64,000 nt of DNA from Burkholderia sp. SRS-W-2-2016 (GTDB lineage: Bacteria; Pseudomonadota; Gammaproteobacteria; Burkholderiales; Burkholderiaceae), in assembly GCF_001931485.1 (NCBI RefSeq), contig NZ_MSDV01000074.1:1-64000 (forward strand), in the 5' to 3' direction. Every line of letters begins with the position of its first letter. Position 1 is the stretch's first letter. The notes below the pieces were generated by a model. The model was not told the origin of the DNA. It ran no database searches and saw nothing but the letters and a program-made list of their open reading frames with translations. The position numbers and the translations under genes are program-made. Of this stretch, positions 32,378 through 44,171 are shown piece by piece.

Positions 32378-35332
32378 TCAACTCCTCGGCACGCCATCCT
32401 CCACCAGCACCGCCACCGGCATCACGGTGAGCGCGTCGCGCAGATACAGCAGACCGTCGTCGACTTTCGGCGCGGCCGGGCTGAGCCAGTCGAACAACGC
32501 GCGCGCCGACAGATCGGCCGGCATTTCGACGGCGGTGTCTTCCCAGCGCGCGGGGTCGACTAACGGCAGATCGGATTGAGCGCTGGAAGCAGCGCCACCT
32601 GCAACACCCGCAACACCCACATCCAGCAACTGCGCAGCCAACCGGCTCGCGACCACCACCGCCCACGCATTGCCATGCCGCCGCGCGAACGCAATCACGT
32701 TCGCCGCATGCCTGCCCCGCACCGCGAGCGGCAGATACGCGCCCTGACTCAGCAACTCCGGCAGATGCGTGCGCAACGCGAGCAGGCGTTGAATCATCGC
32801 GAGCTTCACGCGTCCGTCGCGCCAGTCGGCCAGAAACTCCGACGGCGGCGTTTGCGTCGGCGCGAGCCACGCTTCCCGTTGCGCGAAATCGACCGGTCGA
32901 CGGTTGTCCGGATCGACGAGACTGAAGTCCCACAACTCGGTGCCCTGATAAAGATCAGGAATCCCTGGCGAGGTCAGCCGCAACACCGTCTGTTGCATGC
33001 TGTTGAGCGCGCCTGCCCGGCCGATGCGTGCGACGAACGCCGCCAGCTCGTTCAGAAAACCGTCGCGCCGCTGCGGCGCGAGGATGTCGAACAAAAACTC
33101 GCGGCAGCCGGCCTCGTACGCTTCGTCGGGCGCGAGCCAATTGGTCTGCAGCTTCGCTTCGCGCAGCGCCTTCAACTGCCATTGCGCGACGCGCTCGGCC
33201 AGTTCCTTCACGCCGGCTTCGTCGTCGGCGCGCAGTTCAGGCGGCCAGCAGCCGACCAGCGTCTGATACAGCATCGCCTCGGCGGCGGGGCCGGGCGCCC
33301 ACGCATCGCTCATGTCCTGACTGACGCTGCCGACCGGGGTGCCGTCGAGCGCGCGCCGTTGCGGCGCATTCAGCGTCGACCACGCGTGCAGCGTCGCGCT
33401 CCAGTCGTCGGCGAGTTCGCTGAGCACCGCGAGCCGCGCGCGCACGTCTTCGCCGCGCTTGTGATCGTGCGTGGCGGTCGCCAGCAATGCATGCGGAAAG
33501 CGCTGCGCGCGCGCCAGATTGCCCGCGTGAAACTGCTCGACCGACAGCGCGAACTCGCCCGGATCCGCGCCGACTTCGTTGCGCGACAGCAGCCGGCCAT
33601 AGCGATAACACGCGGTGTCCTCGATCGCCTTCGCGGCGAGCGGCGCGCTCAGTTGCGAGAACAGCGTCTGTGCGTTGCGGCGCGCGGAGTTCGCATGCGA
33701 TGGCGGACCGGCGTTTTGGCCTTGCTGCTGATGTTGTGCGGCGCCGCTCGAACTACCAGAAGCGGCAGCGGCGGACGCCGAACTGGAACCACTGCGCGCC
33801 GGCGGCGGCGCGTCTTCCGCGCTGCCGCCGAGCCACGCGTTCACACGTTCCAGCGCCGCATGATCGGAGCGCGGCAGCGTCGCGCGCGCGCCGGCCAGCG
33901 CGACGTCGAAGTAGACGTTGTCGGCCGCGCTGCGCACCGCGCTCTGCGGGTACATCCGGTACACCGGAAAATGCACGACCAGCTCGGTCAGCACGCGACG
34001 CAGCGTCGGGTACGTGAAGTCGCGCGTAGTCAGCGAATCGCGCGCGATCCGATGCAGCGCCCGCGCGGCGCGATCGAGTTCCGCGGTCAGATTCTCGGCG
34101 AGTATCTTGCGCCGCGCGGCGAGCGCTTCGTCGGCGAACTGCGCGCTGCGGCCGGTCAGTTCGGCCCACGTGCGCGCGAGCGGCTGCGCGCCGGCCGGGT
34201 CGTGCAACAGCGCGCCGACGTCGTTCATGAAGTCGTAGCCGGTCGTGCCGTCGACGGGCCAGTCGTCGCGCAATGTCTCGCCGCGGCCGAGAATCTTTTC
34301 GACCACCACGTACGGCGCGGTCTCGCGCAACTCGCTGAGCCGCTGCCGCACACGCTGGCAGTATTCGCGCGGCTCGGCGAGGCCGTCGATGTGATCGATC
34401 CGCAAGCCGTCGACGAGGCCGTCGCGATACAGCCGGAAGATCAGCGCATGCACGGCCTCGAAAACCTCGGGCCGTTCGACCCGCACGCCGGCGAGTGTCG
34501 AGATATCGAAGAAGCGCCGCCAGTTCACTTCGTCGGATGCGGTGCGCCACGATGCGAGCCGGAAATGCTGTCGTTCGAGCAGCCGATGCAGCCGGTCGCG
34601 CGTGACCGGGTCCTCGGGCGAGTACGTCTCCAGCACCAACTCGATCGCCGATTCGCCTTCGCGGGCGACGAACTCGCGCAGCGCATCGCGTGCCTCGGCG
34701 GCGCGCGGCTGATCGGCGGGCTGGGTCGTCAGCCCCTGGAAGCGTGCGGCGAGCGCGCTCAGATCGGCGCGATCCGCGCTTTGCAGGATCGCCGCGTAGT
34801 CAACCGGGCAGACCGGAAACCGATGCGGGCCGTAGCCGATCAGGAAGCGCCCGCTGTCGGCCGCGAAACGCAGCGCGATACGGCCCGCCGCGAGTTCGTC
34901 GCCGTACTGCGCGCCGAGCGTCGGTAGCAGCACCTTGCCGCGCAACGCCGGGTCGGGCGAGTGCCAGTCGACGTCGAAGTGGCGCGCGTACGAGCTGTGA
35001 CGCCCCCATTCGAGAATGTCGAGCCACCACGCGTTGCTCGAACCGCCGACACCCATATGGTTCGGCACGATATCGACGATCAGCCCCATGCCGTGCGCGC
35101 GCAGTTTTTCGACGAGGCGTTGCAGCCCCGCCTCGCCGCCGCATTCGGCGCTGACCTGGGTGTAGTCGACGGTGTCGTAGCCGTGCAGCGAACCGGGCTC
35201 GGCGGTCGTGACCGGCGATGCGTACAGATGGCTGATGCCGAGCGCGGCGAAATACTCGACGCGGCGCGCGGCGTCGTCGAACGTGAAGCCTCGATGGAAC
35301 TGGAGGCGCAGCGTGGAGCGTGGGACGGTCAT
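32378..35332 (-). CDS. treY: Maltooligosyl trehalose synthase
   Basis: 984 aa. It converts the reducing-end maltose unit of a maltooligosaccharide to a trehalosyl unit by intramolecular transglucosylation (GH13). The N-terminus LRLQFHRGFTFDDAARR and LYASPVTTAEPGSLHGYD are family signatures. GLIVDIVPNHMGV, the nucleophile region LVDGLRIDHIDGLAEP and the acid/base region YVVVEKILGRGE match the GH13 motifs. A Ser/Ala/Gln-rich low-complexity insert lies at about residues 505-547. It is the last gene of the glucan cluster. Its ATG overlaps the malQ stop (ATGA at 35329-35332). It works with TreZ, encoded two genes upstream. Confidence 0.95.
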   Translation of the reverse strand: MTVPRSTLRLQFHRGFTFDDAARRVEYFAALGISHLYASPVTTAEPGSLHGYDTVDYTQVSAECGGEAGLQRLVEKLRAHGMGLIVDIVPNHMGVGGSSNAWWLDILEWGRHSSYARHFDVDWHSPDPALRGKVLLPTLGAQYGDELAAGRIALRFAADSGRFLIGYGPHRFPVCPVDYAAILQSADRADLSALAARFQGLTTQPADQPRAAEARDALREFVAREGESAIELVLETYSPEDPVTRDRLHRLLERQHFRLASWRTASDEVNWRRFFDISTLAGVRVERPEVFEAVHALIFRLYRDGLVDGLRIDHIDGLAEPREYCQRVRQRLSELRETAPYVVVEKILGRGETLRDDWPVDGTTGYDFMNDVGALLHDPAGAQPLARTWAELTGRSAQFADEALAARRKILAENLTAELDRAARALHRIARDSLTTRDFTYPTLRRVLTELVVHFPVYRMYPQSAVRSAADNVYFDVALAGARATLPRSDHAALERVNAWLGGSAEDAPPPARSGSSSASAAAASGSSSGAAQHQQQGQNAGPPSHANSARRNAQTLFSQLSAPLAAKAIEDTACYRYGRLLSRNEVGADPGEFALSVEQFHAGNLARAQRFPHALLATATHDHKRGEDVRARLAVLSELADDWSATLHAWSTLNAPQRRALDGTPVGSVSQDMSDAWAPGPAAEAMLYQTLVGCWPPELRADDEAGVKELAERVAQWQLKALREAKLQTNWLAPDEAYEAGCREFLFDILAPQRRDGFLNELAAFVARIGRAGALNSMQQTVLRLTSPGIPDLYQGTELWDFSLVDPDNRRPVDFAQREAWLAPTQTPPSEFLADWRDGRVKLAMIQRLLALRTHLPELLSQGAYLPLAVRGRHAANVIAFARRHGNAWAVVVASRLAAQLLDVGVAGVAGGAASSAQSDLPLVDPARWEDTAVEMPADLSARALFDWLSPAAPKVDDGLLYLRDALTVMPVAVLVEDGVPRS

Positions 35333-37548
35333 GGCGTGTCAGGCTCCGAAGAAAGTTTCGATGAAGAGGACGACGAAGCAACGGTGCCATCCGCGGCGGC
35401 TACGGCCCGGCGCGCGCGCTCGACGGCCAGCAGGCGGTCGCTGAACGCGGCGTCGTCGAACATCGCGTCGACCGGCAGCGTCATCCGGCGGCGCCAGTTC
35501 GGATGCTCGTCGATCGAACCCGGCAAGTTCGGCTGTTCGGCCAGCCCGAGCAGATCTTCGAGCGGGAACGTCACCAGCGGCCCCGGCGTCGCGGCGACGA
35601 ACGCGAGCGCTTCGTCGACCGGCGCGTTATCCGCGGACGGCGGCGCGACCTGCGGGGCCGCGACGCCGGCCTGCTGAAACGCGCGCCACAACTGACCGCG
35701 TTGTTCGGCCCGCTCTTCGAGCGCAACCTGCTCCGGATCGCGGCCGTCCGCGCGCGCCAGCGTCTGGCCGATCCGGTTGCGCCACTGGATATCGCTGCCG
35801 CGCCACCAGCCGGCCACCGTCGGCAGATCGTGCGTGGTCGTCGTGCCGACCGCGAAGCGATCCCACTCGCGCGGTGCCTTGAAGCCGTTGCCGTCGGGCG
35901 CGCCCTCGAACCACAGTACGCGGATGCCATCGATGCCGTGTTCGTCGAGCCGCTCGCGAAAACCGGGCGGCACCGTACCCAGATCTTCGCCGATCACGAT
36001 CGCGCGATGCCGCCATGATTCCAGCGCTATCAGCCGCAACAGGTCTTCGAGCGGATAACGCAGATACGCGCCGTTGCGCGCGCTTTCGCCGTCGGGCACG
36101 AGCCACAGCCGCCGCAAGCCGAGAATGTGGTCGATACGAATGCCGCCCGCGTGCGTGAACGCCGCGCGCAGCATGTCGATGAACGCGGCGAAGCCCTGAG
36201 TTCGCATCGCGCGTGGCGAGAAGGTCGTGAGGCCCCACGACTGGCCGGCCTGGTTGAACAGATCGGGCGGCGCGCCGACCGATACGCGTTGCAGCATGTC
36301 GTCCGGATACGACCACGCGTGGCTGCCGGCGCTGTCGCAGCCGACCGCGAGATCGGCGATCAGGCCGACCGCCATGCCGGCTTCGCGCGCCGCGTTCTGC
36401 GCGTGCGACAGCCCGCGCGCGGCGAGCCACTGCATGAACAGATAGAAGTCGACTTCGTCGCGCTGCGCGGCGGCGAACGCGTCGACTTCGGGACTGCGCG
36501 GATCGCGTAATGCGTCGGGCCAGTTGCGCCAATGGCCGTCGCCGCCTTGCGCGAGCTGCGCGGCCTGCAATGCTTCGAAGCGCGCATGATCTTCGAGCGC
36601 GCGGCCCGCGCGTTCGCAGAAGCCGTGGAATTCGAGCGCGTGCGGCGAGTGCTGCGCGCGTTCGCCCGCATTGAACTGCTGGTACAGCGCGCGCAATACC
36701 TTCAGTTTTAGCGGCGTCGCGTGCGGGTAGTCGATCAGCGGCAGCGCTTCGTATTGCGCCCACGCGTTGCCGCCATCCGCGGCCGCTAACGCGGCGCGCG
36801 CGGCATCCGCGCCGAACACCGCGGCCGGATCGATATGCGTGACGTTGAGCCACAAACGCGACGACGGCGCGTACGGGCTGAAGCGTTCCGGCTGCGCGCT
36901 GAACATCGCATGCGTGGGGCTGACCGCGAGCGCGTGCGCGCCGCGCTTCGCGCCGAGTTCCGCGAGTTGCGCGAGCGCGGTGTAATCGCCGATCCCGCCG
37001 TCGCCGACGCGTCGCAATCCGTATAGCTGCGCGGCGATACCCCACAGCGGCGGTGCATCGGTGTCCTTGTCATCGTGCAGCGTGCGCCACGCATCGGCGA
37101 CCGTATAGCAGCGCGGCGGCGCGACCGCGAGCGTCATCCGCTGTTCGTTGATCACCAGCGTGTGATAGCCGGCTTCGTCGATCGGTGCGAGCAGCGCTTC
37201 CTCGCCTTTCGGCGCGGTAAAGCGCCCATCGATGATCGCGCCGCTTTCGAGTTCGATCCGGTAGTGGCTGCCCGATCTCACCGCGGCCGCGGGCAGCGCG
37301 ATCCCGCGCCCGATCACCGCGGTCATCAGCGGCGGCAGCCGGCGGCCCGATAGTTCGGCCTCCAGAGCACTGGCGCTATGGCGAATCTCGGTCGCGTTCG
37401 CGCACGGCAGGCCCATCCGGTCGAGCAGCGTCGCGAGCGTCTGATCGGGCACGTGCTGCACGTTGTGGTGCGCGTCCTGCCACTCGACTTCGAAGCCCGC
37501 GCGGGTCGCGAGGGCGAGCAGTTTTTCACTTGAGCGTCGGGTCGTCAC
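35329..37548 (-). CDS. malQ: 4-alpha-glucanotransferase (amylomaltase)
   Basis: 739 aa from a GTG start at 37548 that overlaps the treZ stop (GTGA). It disproportionates alpha-1,4-glucans (GH77) and is cytoplasmic. The family motifs are present: IRIDHILGLRRLWLVPDG (nucleophile Asp), AIVIGEDLGTVPPGFRE (acid/base Glu) and TTTHDLPTVAGWWRGSD. A frame 25 codons longer is rejected, since it lies inside treZ and is Arg-rich with no homology. The N-terminal part before about residue 150 is the extra domain seen in bacterial MalQ. Placement between treZ and treY suggests that it supplies suitable chain lengths for TreY. Confidence 0.95.
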   Translation of the reverse strand: MTTRRSSEKLLALATRAGFEVEWQDAHHNVQHVPDQTLATLLDRMGLPCANATEIRHSASALEAELSGRRLPPLMTAVIGRGIALPAAAVRSGSHYRIELESGAIIDGRFTAPKGEEALLAPIDEAGYHTLVINEQRMTLAVAPPRCYTVADAWRTLHDDKDTDAPPLWGIAAQLYGLRRVGDGGIGDYTALAQLAELGAKRGAHALAVSPTHAMFSAQPERFSPYAPSSRLWLNVTHIDPAAVFGADAARAALAAADGGNAWAQYEALPLIDYPHATPLKLKVLRALYQQFNAGERAQHSPHALEFHGFCERAGRALEDHARFEALQAAQLAQGGDGHWRNWPDALRDPRSPEVDAFAAAQRDEVDFYLFMQWLAARGLSHAQNAAREAGMAVGLIADLAVGCDSAGSHAWSYPDDMLQRVSVGAPPDLFNQAGQSWGLTTFSPRAMRTQGFAAFIDMLRAAFTHAGGIRIDHILGLRRLWLVPDGESARNGAYLRYPLEDLLRLIALESWRHRAIVIGEDLGTVPPGFRERLDEHGIDGIRVLWFEGAPDGNGFKAPREWDRFAVGTTTTHDLPTVAGWWRGSDIQWRNRIGQTLARADGRDPEQVALEERAEQRGQLWRAFQQAGVAAPQVAPPSADNAPVDEALAFVAATPGPLVTFPLEDLLGLAEQPNLPGSIDEHPNWRRRMTLPVDAMFDDAAFSDRLLAVERARRAVAAADGTVASSSSSSKLSSEPDTP

Positions 37549-39449
37549 GCGCGCTGCTCCTCGTGGGACACGAGCCGCGCATCGTGGCGGCTCGCGTATT
37601 CGCTGACGTCGCCGGTGAGCCACGCGACGAAGCTATGGGCCGGCAGCGTCTGCGCGTCGATCCGCTCGCGCACGCGCGGCGGCGTTTCGAAAATGACCTT
37701 GCCGTCCGGCGCGTGGTTCAACGCGACGTCGTCGTTCGACAGATTCAGCGCGATCGATAGCGTCTCGCCGTCGCCAAGCCGCCAGCTTGCGATCAGCGCG
37801 TTCGCGTCGGCGCCGTCGGCGGTAGGCAGCACGGTCGCGCCGAGCGCCTTGCCGTGCTTCAGGCGCGGCGTAATCAGCTTCGCGCGCACTGCCAGCGCGG
37901 ACTTGTAGAAATGCATCCAGTCGAGGCGCTCCAGTGTCGGCGCTACATCGGCAGCCGGCGGCGACGACGCGGCGAAAGTCTGCTCGTCGTTCGGATCGGG
38001 AATCTGCGCGCGGCGTTTCTCATCGCTGAACGCGGAGAACTTCGCGAATTCGCGGCGCCGTCCTTCGCGTACCGCGTCGGCGAGTTCGCCTTCGTAGTCG
38101 GTGAAAAACAGGAACGGCTGGGTCGAGCCGTATTCCTCGTCCATGAACAGCAGCGGGATTTGCGGCGACAGCAGCAGCAAACCGGTCGCCGCTCTCAATG
38201 CGTCATCGGAAGTCAGCGAGCGCAGCCGTTCGCCCATTGCGCGATTGCCGATCTGATCGTGGTTCTGCAGAAACATCACGAACGAGCTGGGCGGCAGATG
38301 GCCGCTCGCTTCGCCGCGCGGCGCGCCGTCGTGAATCGGCGACGGGTCGCCCTGATACGCGAAGCCTTCCGCGAGCACGCGCGCGAGGCGGCGGACCGGC
38401 CGCTCCGCATACGCGTGGTAATAGCCTTCGGTCTCGCCGGTCAGCAGCACGTGCAGCGTGTTGTGCGCGTCGTCGTTCCATTGCGCGTCGAAATGCGCAT
38501 CGAGCAGGCTCGCGCTGTTGTGCTCGTTTTCGAGCACCAGATGCACGTGGCGGCCATGCTGGATGCGCGCGCGGATGTGGTCGGACAGTTCGCGCAGCCA
38601 CTCGTGGTTGTCGATCGCGTGGACCGCGTCGAAGCGCAGACCGTCTATACGATATTCGTTGATCCAGTAGACCGCGTTGTCGGTGAAGAAGTCGCTGACT
38701 TCGCTGCGCGCGAAATCGATCGCCGGTCCCCACGGGGTCGGTTTGCCTTCGCGGAAAAACTTCTTTGCGTAGGTATGCAGATAATTGCCGTCGGGGCCGA
38801 AGTGGTTGTAGACCACGTCGAGAAACACCATCAGGCCGAGACCGTGAGCCGCGTCGATCAGCGCTTTCAGTTCTTCCGGCCGGCCGTACGCGGAGTCGGG
38901 CGCATACGGCAGTACGCCGTCGTAACCCCAGTTGTGGCGGCCGGGAAAATCGTTCAGCGGCATCAGCTCGATCGCGGTCACGCCGAGCGCGGCGAGCGCC
39001 GGCAGACGCTGTTGCACGCCCGCATAGCCGCCCAGCGCGCCGACGTGCAGCTCGTACAACACCGTTTCTTCCCACGGCCGGCCGGTCCAGCCGGTGTGTT
39101 CCCAGCGGTACGCGCGCGAGTCGATCACTTCGCTCGGGCCGTGCACGTCCTGCGGCTGGAAGCGCGAGGCCGGATCGGGGACCAGTTGGCCGTCGTCGAG
39201 CCGGAAGCGGTACAAGGTGCCCGCGCCGCTGTCGATGCAGGCCTCGAACCAGCCGTTGCCGGTCGCGCTCATGTCGTGCAGCCCCTGGGCGGGACCGTTT
39301 TCGATGGCCACCTGCACGCTGGCGCACGACGGCGCCCAGAACCGGAAGCGCGTGCGCGGCTGGCTGCCGTGCGCGCCGAGCAATTGCGCGCTGAACGGCA
39401 GGCAGTGCGCGAAGTGATGCGTGTGTGGATCGATCGGTCTTTCGGACAT
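37545..39449 (-). CDS. treZ: Malto-oligosyltrehalose trehalohydrolase
   Basis: 634 aa. It releases trehalose from maltooligosyl-trehalose made by TreY. An N-terminal CBM48-like domain (RFRFWAPSCASVQVAIENG) precedes the GH13 barrel. The signatures are VFLDVVYNHFGPDGNYLH, YRIDGLRFDAVHAIDNHEWL (nucleophile) and HVHLVLENEHNSASL (acid/base), with FLQNHDQIGNRAMGERL for the third acid. It follows glgX after a 199-bp gap that has no gene but may contain a promoter or processing site. It overlaps malQ by 4 nt. Confidence 0.95.
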   Translation of the reverse strand: MSERPIDPHTHHFAHCLPFSAQLLGAHGSQPRTRFRFWAPSCASVQVAIENGPAQGLHDMSATGNGWFEACIDSGAGTLYRFRLDDGQLVPDPASRFQPQDVHGPSEVIDSRAYRWEHTGWTGRPWEETVLYELHVGALGGYAGVQQRLPALAALGVTAIELMPLNDFPGRHNWGYDGVLPYAPDSAYGRPEELKALIDAAHGLGLMVFLDVVYNHFGPDGNYLHTYAKKFFREGKPTPWGPAIDFARSEVSDFFTDNAVYWINEYRIDGLRFDAVHAIDNHEWLRELSDHIRARIQHGRHVHLVLENEHNSASLLDAHFDAQWNDDAHNTLHVLLTGETEGYYHAYAERPVRRLARVLAEGFAYQGDPSPIHDGAPRGEASGHLPPSSFVMFLQNHDQIGNRAMGERLRSLTSDDALRAATGLLLLSPQIPLLFMDEEYGSTQPFLFFTDYEGELADAVREGRRREFAKFSAFSDEKRRAQIPDPNDEQTFAASSPPAADVAPTLERLDWMHFYKSALAVRAKLITPRLKHGKALGATVLPTADGADANALIASWRLGDGETLSIALNLSNDDVALNHAPDGKVIFETPPRVRERIDAQTLPAHSFVAWLTGDVSEYASRHDARLVSHEEQRA

Positions 39450-39648
39450 GTTTCTTCACCATTCGAAGCGGCTGTCGAGCCGCCAAGTGAAATGCGATAC
39501 GGAACGCCGTGCGTGCATGCATTGATGTGATGAATGCGCTGCGGCGGCGCGCTCACCGTTGCGTCGCAACATTCTTGCCACCCCGCCGGCGCGTGCTTCG
39601 AGCGTCTGCGCAAGAGCAGCGCAACCGCAGCGCAACCGCAAAGCAACC

Positions 39649-41859
39649 TCAGCGCGCGCCGTCGTCCTGGGTCTGCGTGCCCGGATCGGGCGGCAGCGCG
39701 GTCAGCAGACGCGGCCCATGCTGCGCGCCGGCGATCCAGCCGGCCTGCCAGTCCGCGTCGCCGGTCGGTTGCGCGGCGACGATCACGAGGCCGTGCGCGC
39801 CTACTTCCAGCTCAGGCGTCGCGAGCCGTTCGGGCGCCCGCTCCGGCGCGGCCGTGTCCAACAGCACGTGCCATTCCAGGTGCGGTGCGGGAGGAACGAA
39901 TTGCAACGCTTGCTCGTGCGCGTTGAGCATCAATAACAATACTTCGGTTTCGCCGTTCAGGCCCGGTCCCGCGCGACGCAACGTGAGCGCGCGGCCTTCC
40001 GGGTCCTGCCACGCTTCGATCGTCAGCGGATCGCCGTGCTCGTCGAACCAGCCGACGTCGAACAGGCCCGGCAGCACTTCGCGATCGCCGAACAGAAAAC
40101 GCGTTTCGCGCAGCAGTGGGTGCTGTTTGCGCAACGCGATCACCCGCGCGACGAACTCGGTCATGCGGCGGCCTTCCGGCGAATCGGCGAGGTCCCAGTC
40201 GATCCAGGATAGGTCGTTATCCTGACAATACGCGTTGTTGTTGCCGCGCTGGGTGCGCAATGCTTCGTCGCCGGCCAGCATCATCGGGGTGCCGAGCGCG
40301 ATGAACAGCGTCGCGATCAGCGAGCGCGCGACGCGCCGGCGTGTCGCCACGATCGCCGGGTCGTCGGTCGCGCCTTCGACGCCCCAGTTGCGGCTGCAAT
40401 TCTCGTTGTGGCCGTCGTTGTTGTCCTCCTTGTTGTCCTCGTTGTGCTTGTGCTCGTACGCGGCGACGTCGGCCAGCGTAAAGCCGTCGTGCGACGTGAC
40501 GAAGTTCAGCGACGCCCACGGCTTGCGATGGCGCCGGTTGAACACGTCGGCCGAGCCGGTCAGGCGCGCGGCGAGGTCGGGCCGCAGCCCCGCGTCGCCG
40601 CGCCAGAAACGGCGCACCGTGTCGCGAAACCGGTCGTTCCATTCGCTGAAGCCGGGCGGATGGTTGCCGAGCTGATAGCCGCCGGGGCCGATGTCCCACG
40701 GCTCGGAAATCAGCTTGCGCTGCGACAGAACCGGGTCCTGGCGCAACGCGTCGAACAGGCCCGAGCCCGGATCGAAGCCGTGGCTCTCGCGCCCGAGCGT
40801 GACGCCGAGATCGAAGCGGAAGCCGTCGATGTTGAACGCGGTCGACCAGTAGCGCAGCGAATCCATCACCATCTGCAGCACGCGCGGATGCGGCAGGTTA
40901 ACCGTGTTGCCGCAACCGGTGTCGTTGATGTGGTGGCGTTCGTCGCCGGGAATCAGCCGGTAGTAGCTCGCGTTGTCGAGCCCGCGCCACGAGATCGTCG
41001 GGCCCATCTCGTTGCTTTCGCAGGTGTGGTTGTAGACCACGTCGAGAATCACTTCGATGCCGGCCGCGTGCAACTGGCGCACCGCGATGCGCATTTCGTC
41101 GAGCCGGTGCGAACTCAAATAGGTCGGCTCGGGCGCGAAAAACGCCGCGGTGTTGTAGCCCCAGTAGTTGCGCAGCCCGCGCTCGACCAGAAAGCGGTCG
41201 TTCAGAAACGCATGCACCGGCAGCAGTTCGACCGCGGTCACGCCGAGTTTGAGCAGATGTTCGATGAACTCCGGCGACGCCAGCGCCGCAAACGTGCCGC
41301 GTTCGTGCTGGCGCAGATCGTTGCGCAGCATCGACGCACCGCGCACATGGGTCTCGTAGATCACGGTCTCGCCCCACGGCACGTTCGGGCGCTTGTCGTG
41401 CGACCAGTCGAACGCTTCGTCGACCACCACGCACTTCGGCATCGCGGGCGCGGAATCGCGCCGGTCGATCGACAGGTCCGCGCGATTCGAATGCATCCGG
41501 TAGCCGAACAGCGCGTCGGACCAGCGAAAGTGGCCGACCAGCTTACGCGCGTAAGGATCGAGCAGCAGCTTGTGCGGATTGAAGCGATGGCCGAAATGCG
41601 GCTGATACGGACCATGCGCGCGAAACCCGTACGCGGTGCCCGGATGCGCGCCGGGCAGATAGCCGTGCCAGACTTCGTCGGTGCATTCGGGCAGCGGGTA
41701 GCGGCGGATTTCCTTGCGACCGGTCGGATCGAACAGGCACAGCTCGATTTTCTGCGCGTTCGCCGAGAACACCGCGAAATTGACGCCGAGGCCGTCCCAG
41801 CTCGCACCGAGCGGGTAGGGCGAGCCGGGCAACAGCCGGTCGGGCATCGCATGCGACAT
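39649..41859 (-). CDS. glgX: Glycogen debranching enzyme (isoamylase type)
   Basis: 736 aa. It hydrolyses alpha-1,6 branches of glycogen. The N-terminal CBM48 domain starts at PLGASWDGLGVNFAVFSANA. The GH13 motifs are VILDVVYNHTCESNEMGPT, NIDGFRFDLGVTLGRE (nucleophile), KLISEPWDIGPGGYQLG (acid/base) and NFVTSHDGFTLADV. DNKEDNNDGHNENCSRNWG is typical of GlgX. It begins 102 bp after glgB. Its products feed MalQ and the TreY/TreZ pair that follow. Confidence 0.95.
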   Translation of the reverse strand: MSHAMPDRLLPGSPYPLGASWDGLGVNFAVFSANAQKIELCLFDPTGRKEIRRYPLPECTDEVWHGYLPGAHPGTAYGFRAHGPYQPHFGHRFNPHKLLLDPYARKLVGHFRWSDALFGYRMHSNRADLSIDRRDSAPAMPKCVVVDEAFDWSHDKRPNVPWGETVIYETHVRGASMLRNDLRQHERGTFAALASPEFIEHLLKLGVTAVELLPVHAFLNDRFLVERGLRNYWGYNTAAFFAPEPTYLSSHRLDEMRIAVRQLHAAGIEVILDVVYNHTCESNEMGPTISWRGLDNASYYRLIPGDERHHINDTGCGNTVNLPHPRVLQMVMDSLRYWSTAFNIDGFRFDLGVTLGRESHGFDPGSGLFDALRQDPVLSQRKLISEPWDIGPGGYQLGNHPPGFSEWNDRFRDTVRRFWRGDAGLRPDLAARLTGSADVFNRRHRKPWASLNFVTSHDGFTLADVAAYEHKHNEDNKEDNNDGHNENCSRNWGVEGATDDPAIVATRRRVARSLIATLFIALGTPMMLAGDEALRTQRGNNNAYCQDNDLSWIDWDLADSPEGRRMTEFVARVIALRKQHPLLRETRFLFGDREVLPGLFDVGWFDEHGDPLTIEAWQDPEGRALTLRRAGPGLNGETEVLLLMLNAHEQALQFVPPAPHLEWHVLLDTAAPERAPERLATPELEVGAHGLVIVAAQPTGDADWQAGWIAGAQHGPRLLTALPPDPGTQTQDDGAR

Positions 41860-41960
41860 GATTCCCCTTTCCTGTTCTGATTGTTGGGCGCGCGGCCCGG
41901 GTCTTCATGCCACGCTCGCGCGGCGCCATAGCCAATGCGCCGCGTGTTGCGGCACGTCCT

Positions 41961-44163
<2,203 letters not shown>

Positions 44164-44171
<8 letters not shown>

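Noticed and set aside
32576..34927. 783-codon open frame antisense to treY
   Set aside because: Arg/Gln-rich shadow of the GH13 enzyme on the other strand.
40920..40960. TTAACC-GTGTT-like sequence as an extra MarR site
   Set aside because: It lies inside glgX coding sequence (near 40899) and lacks the second half of the palindrome.
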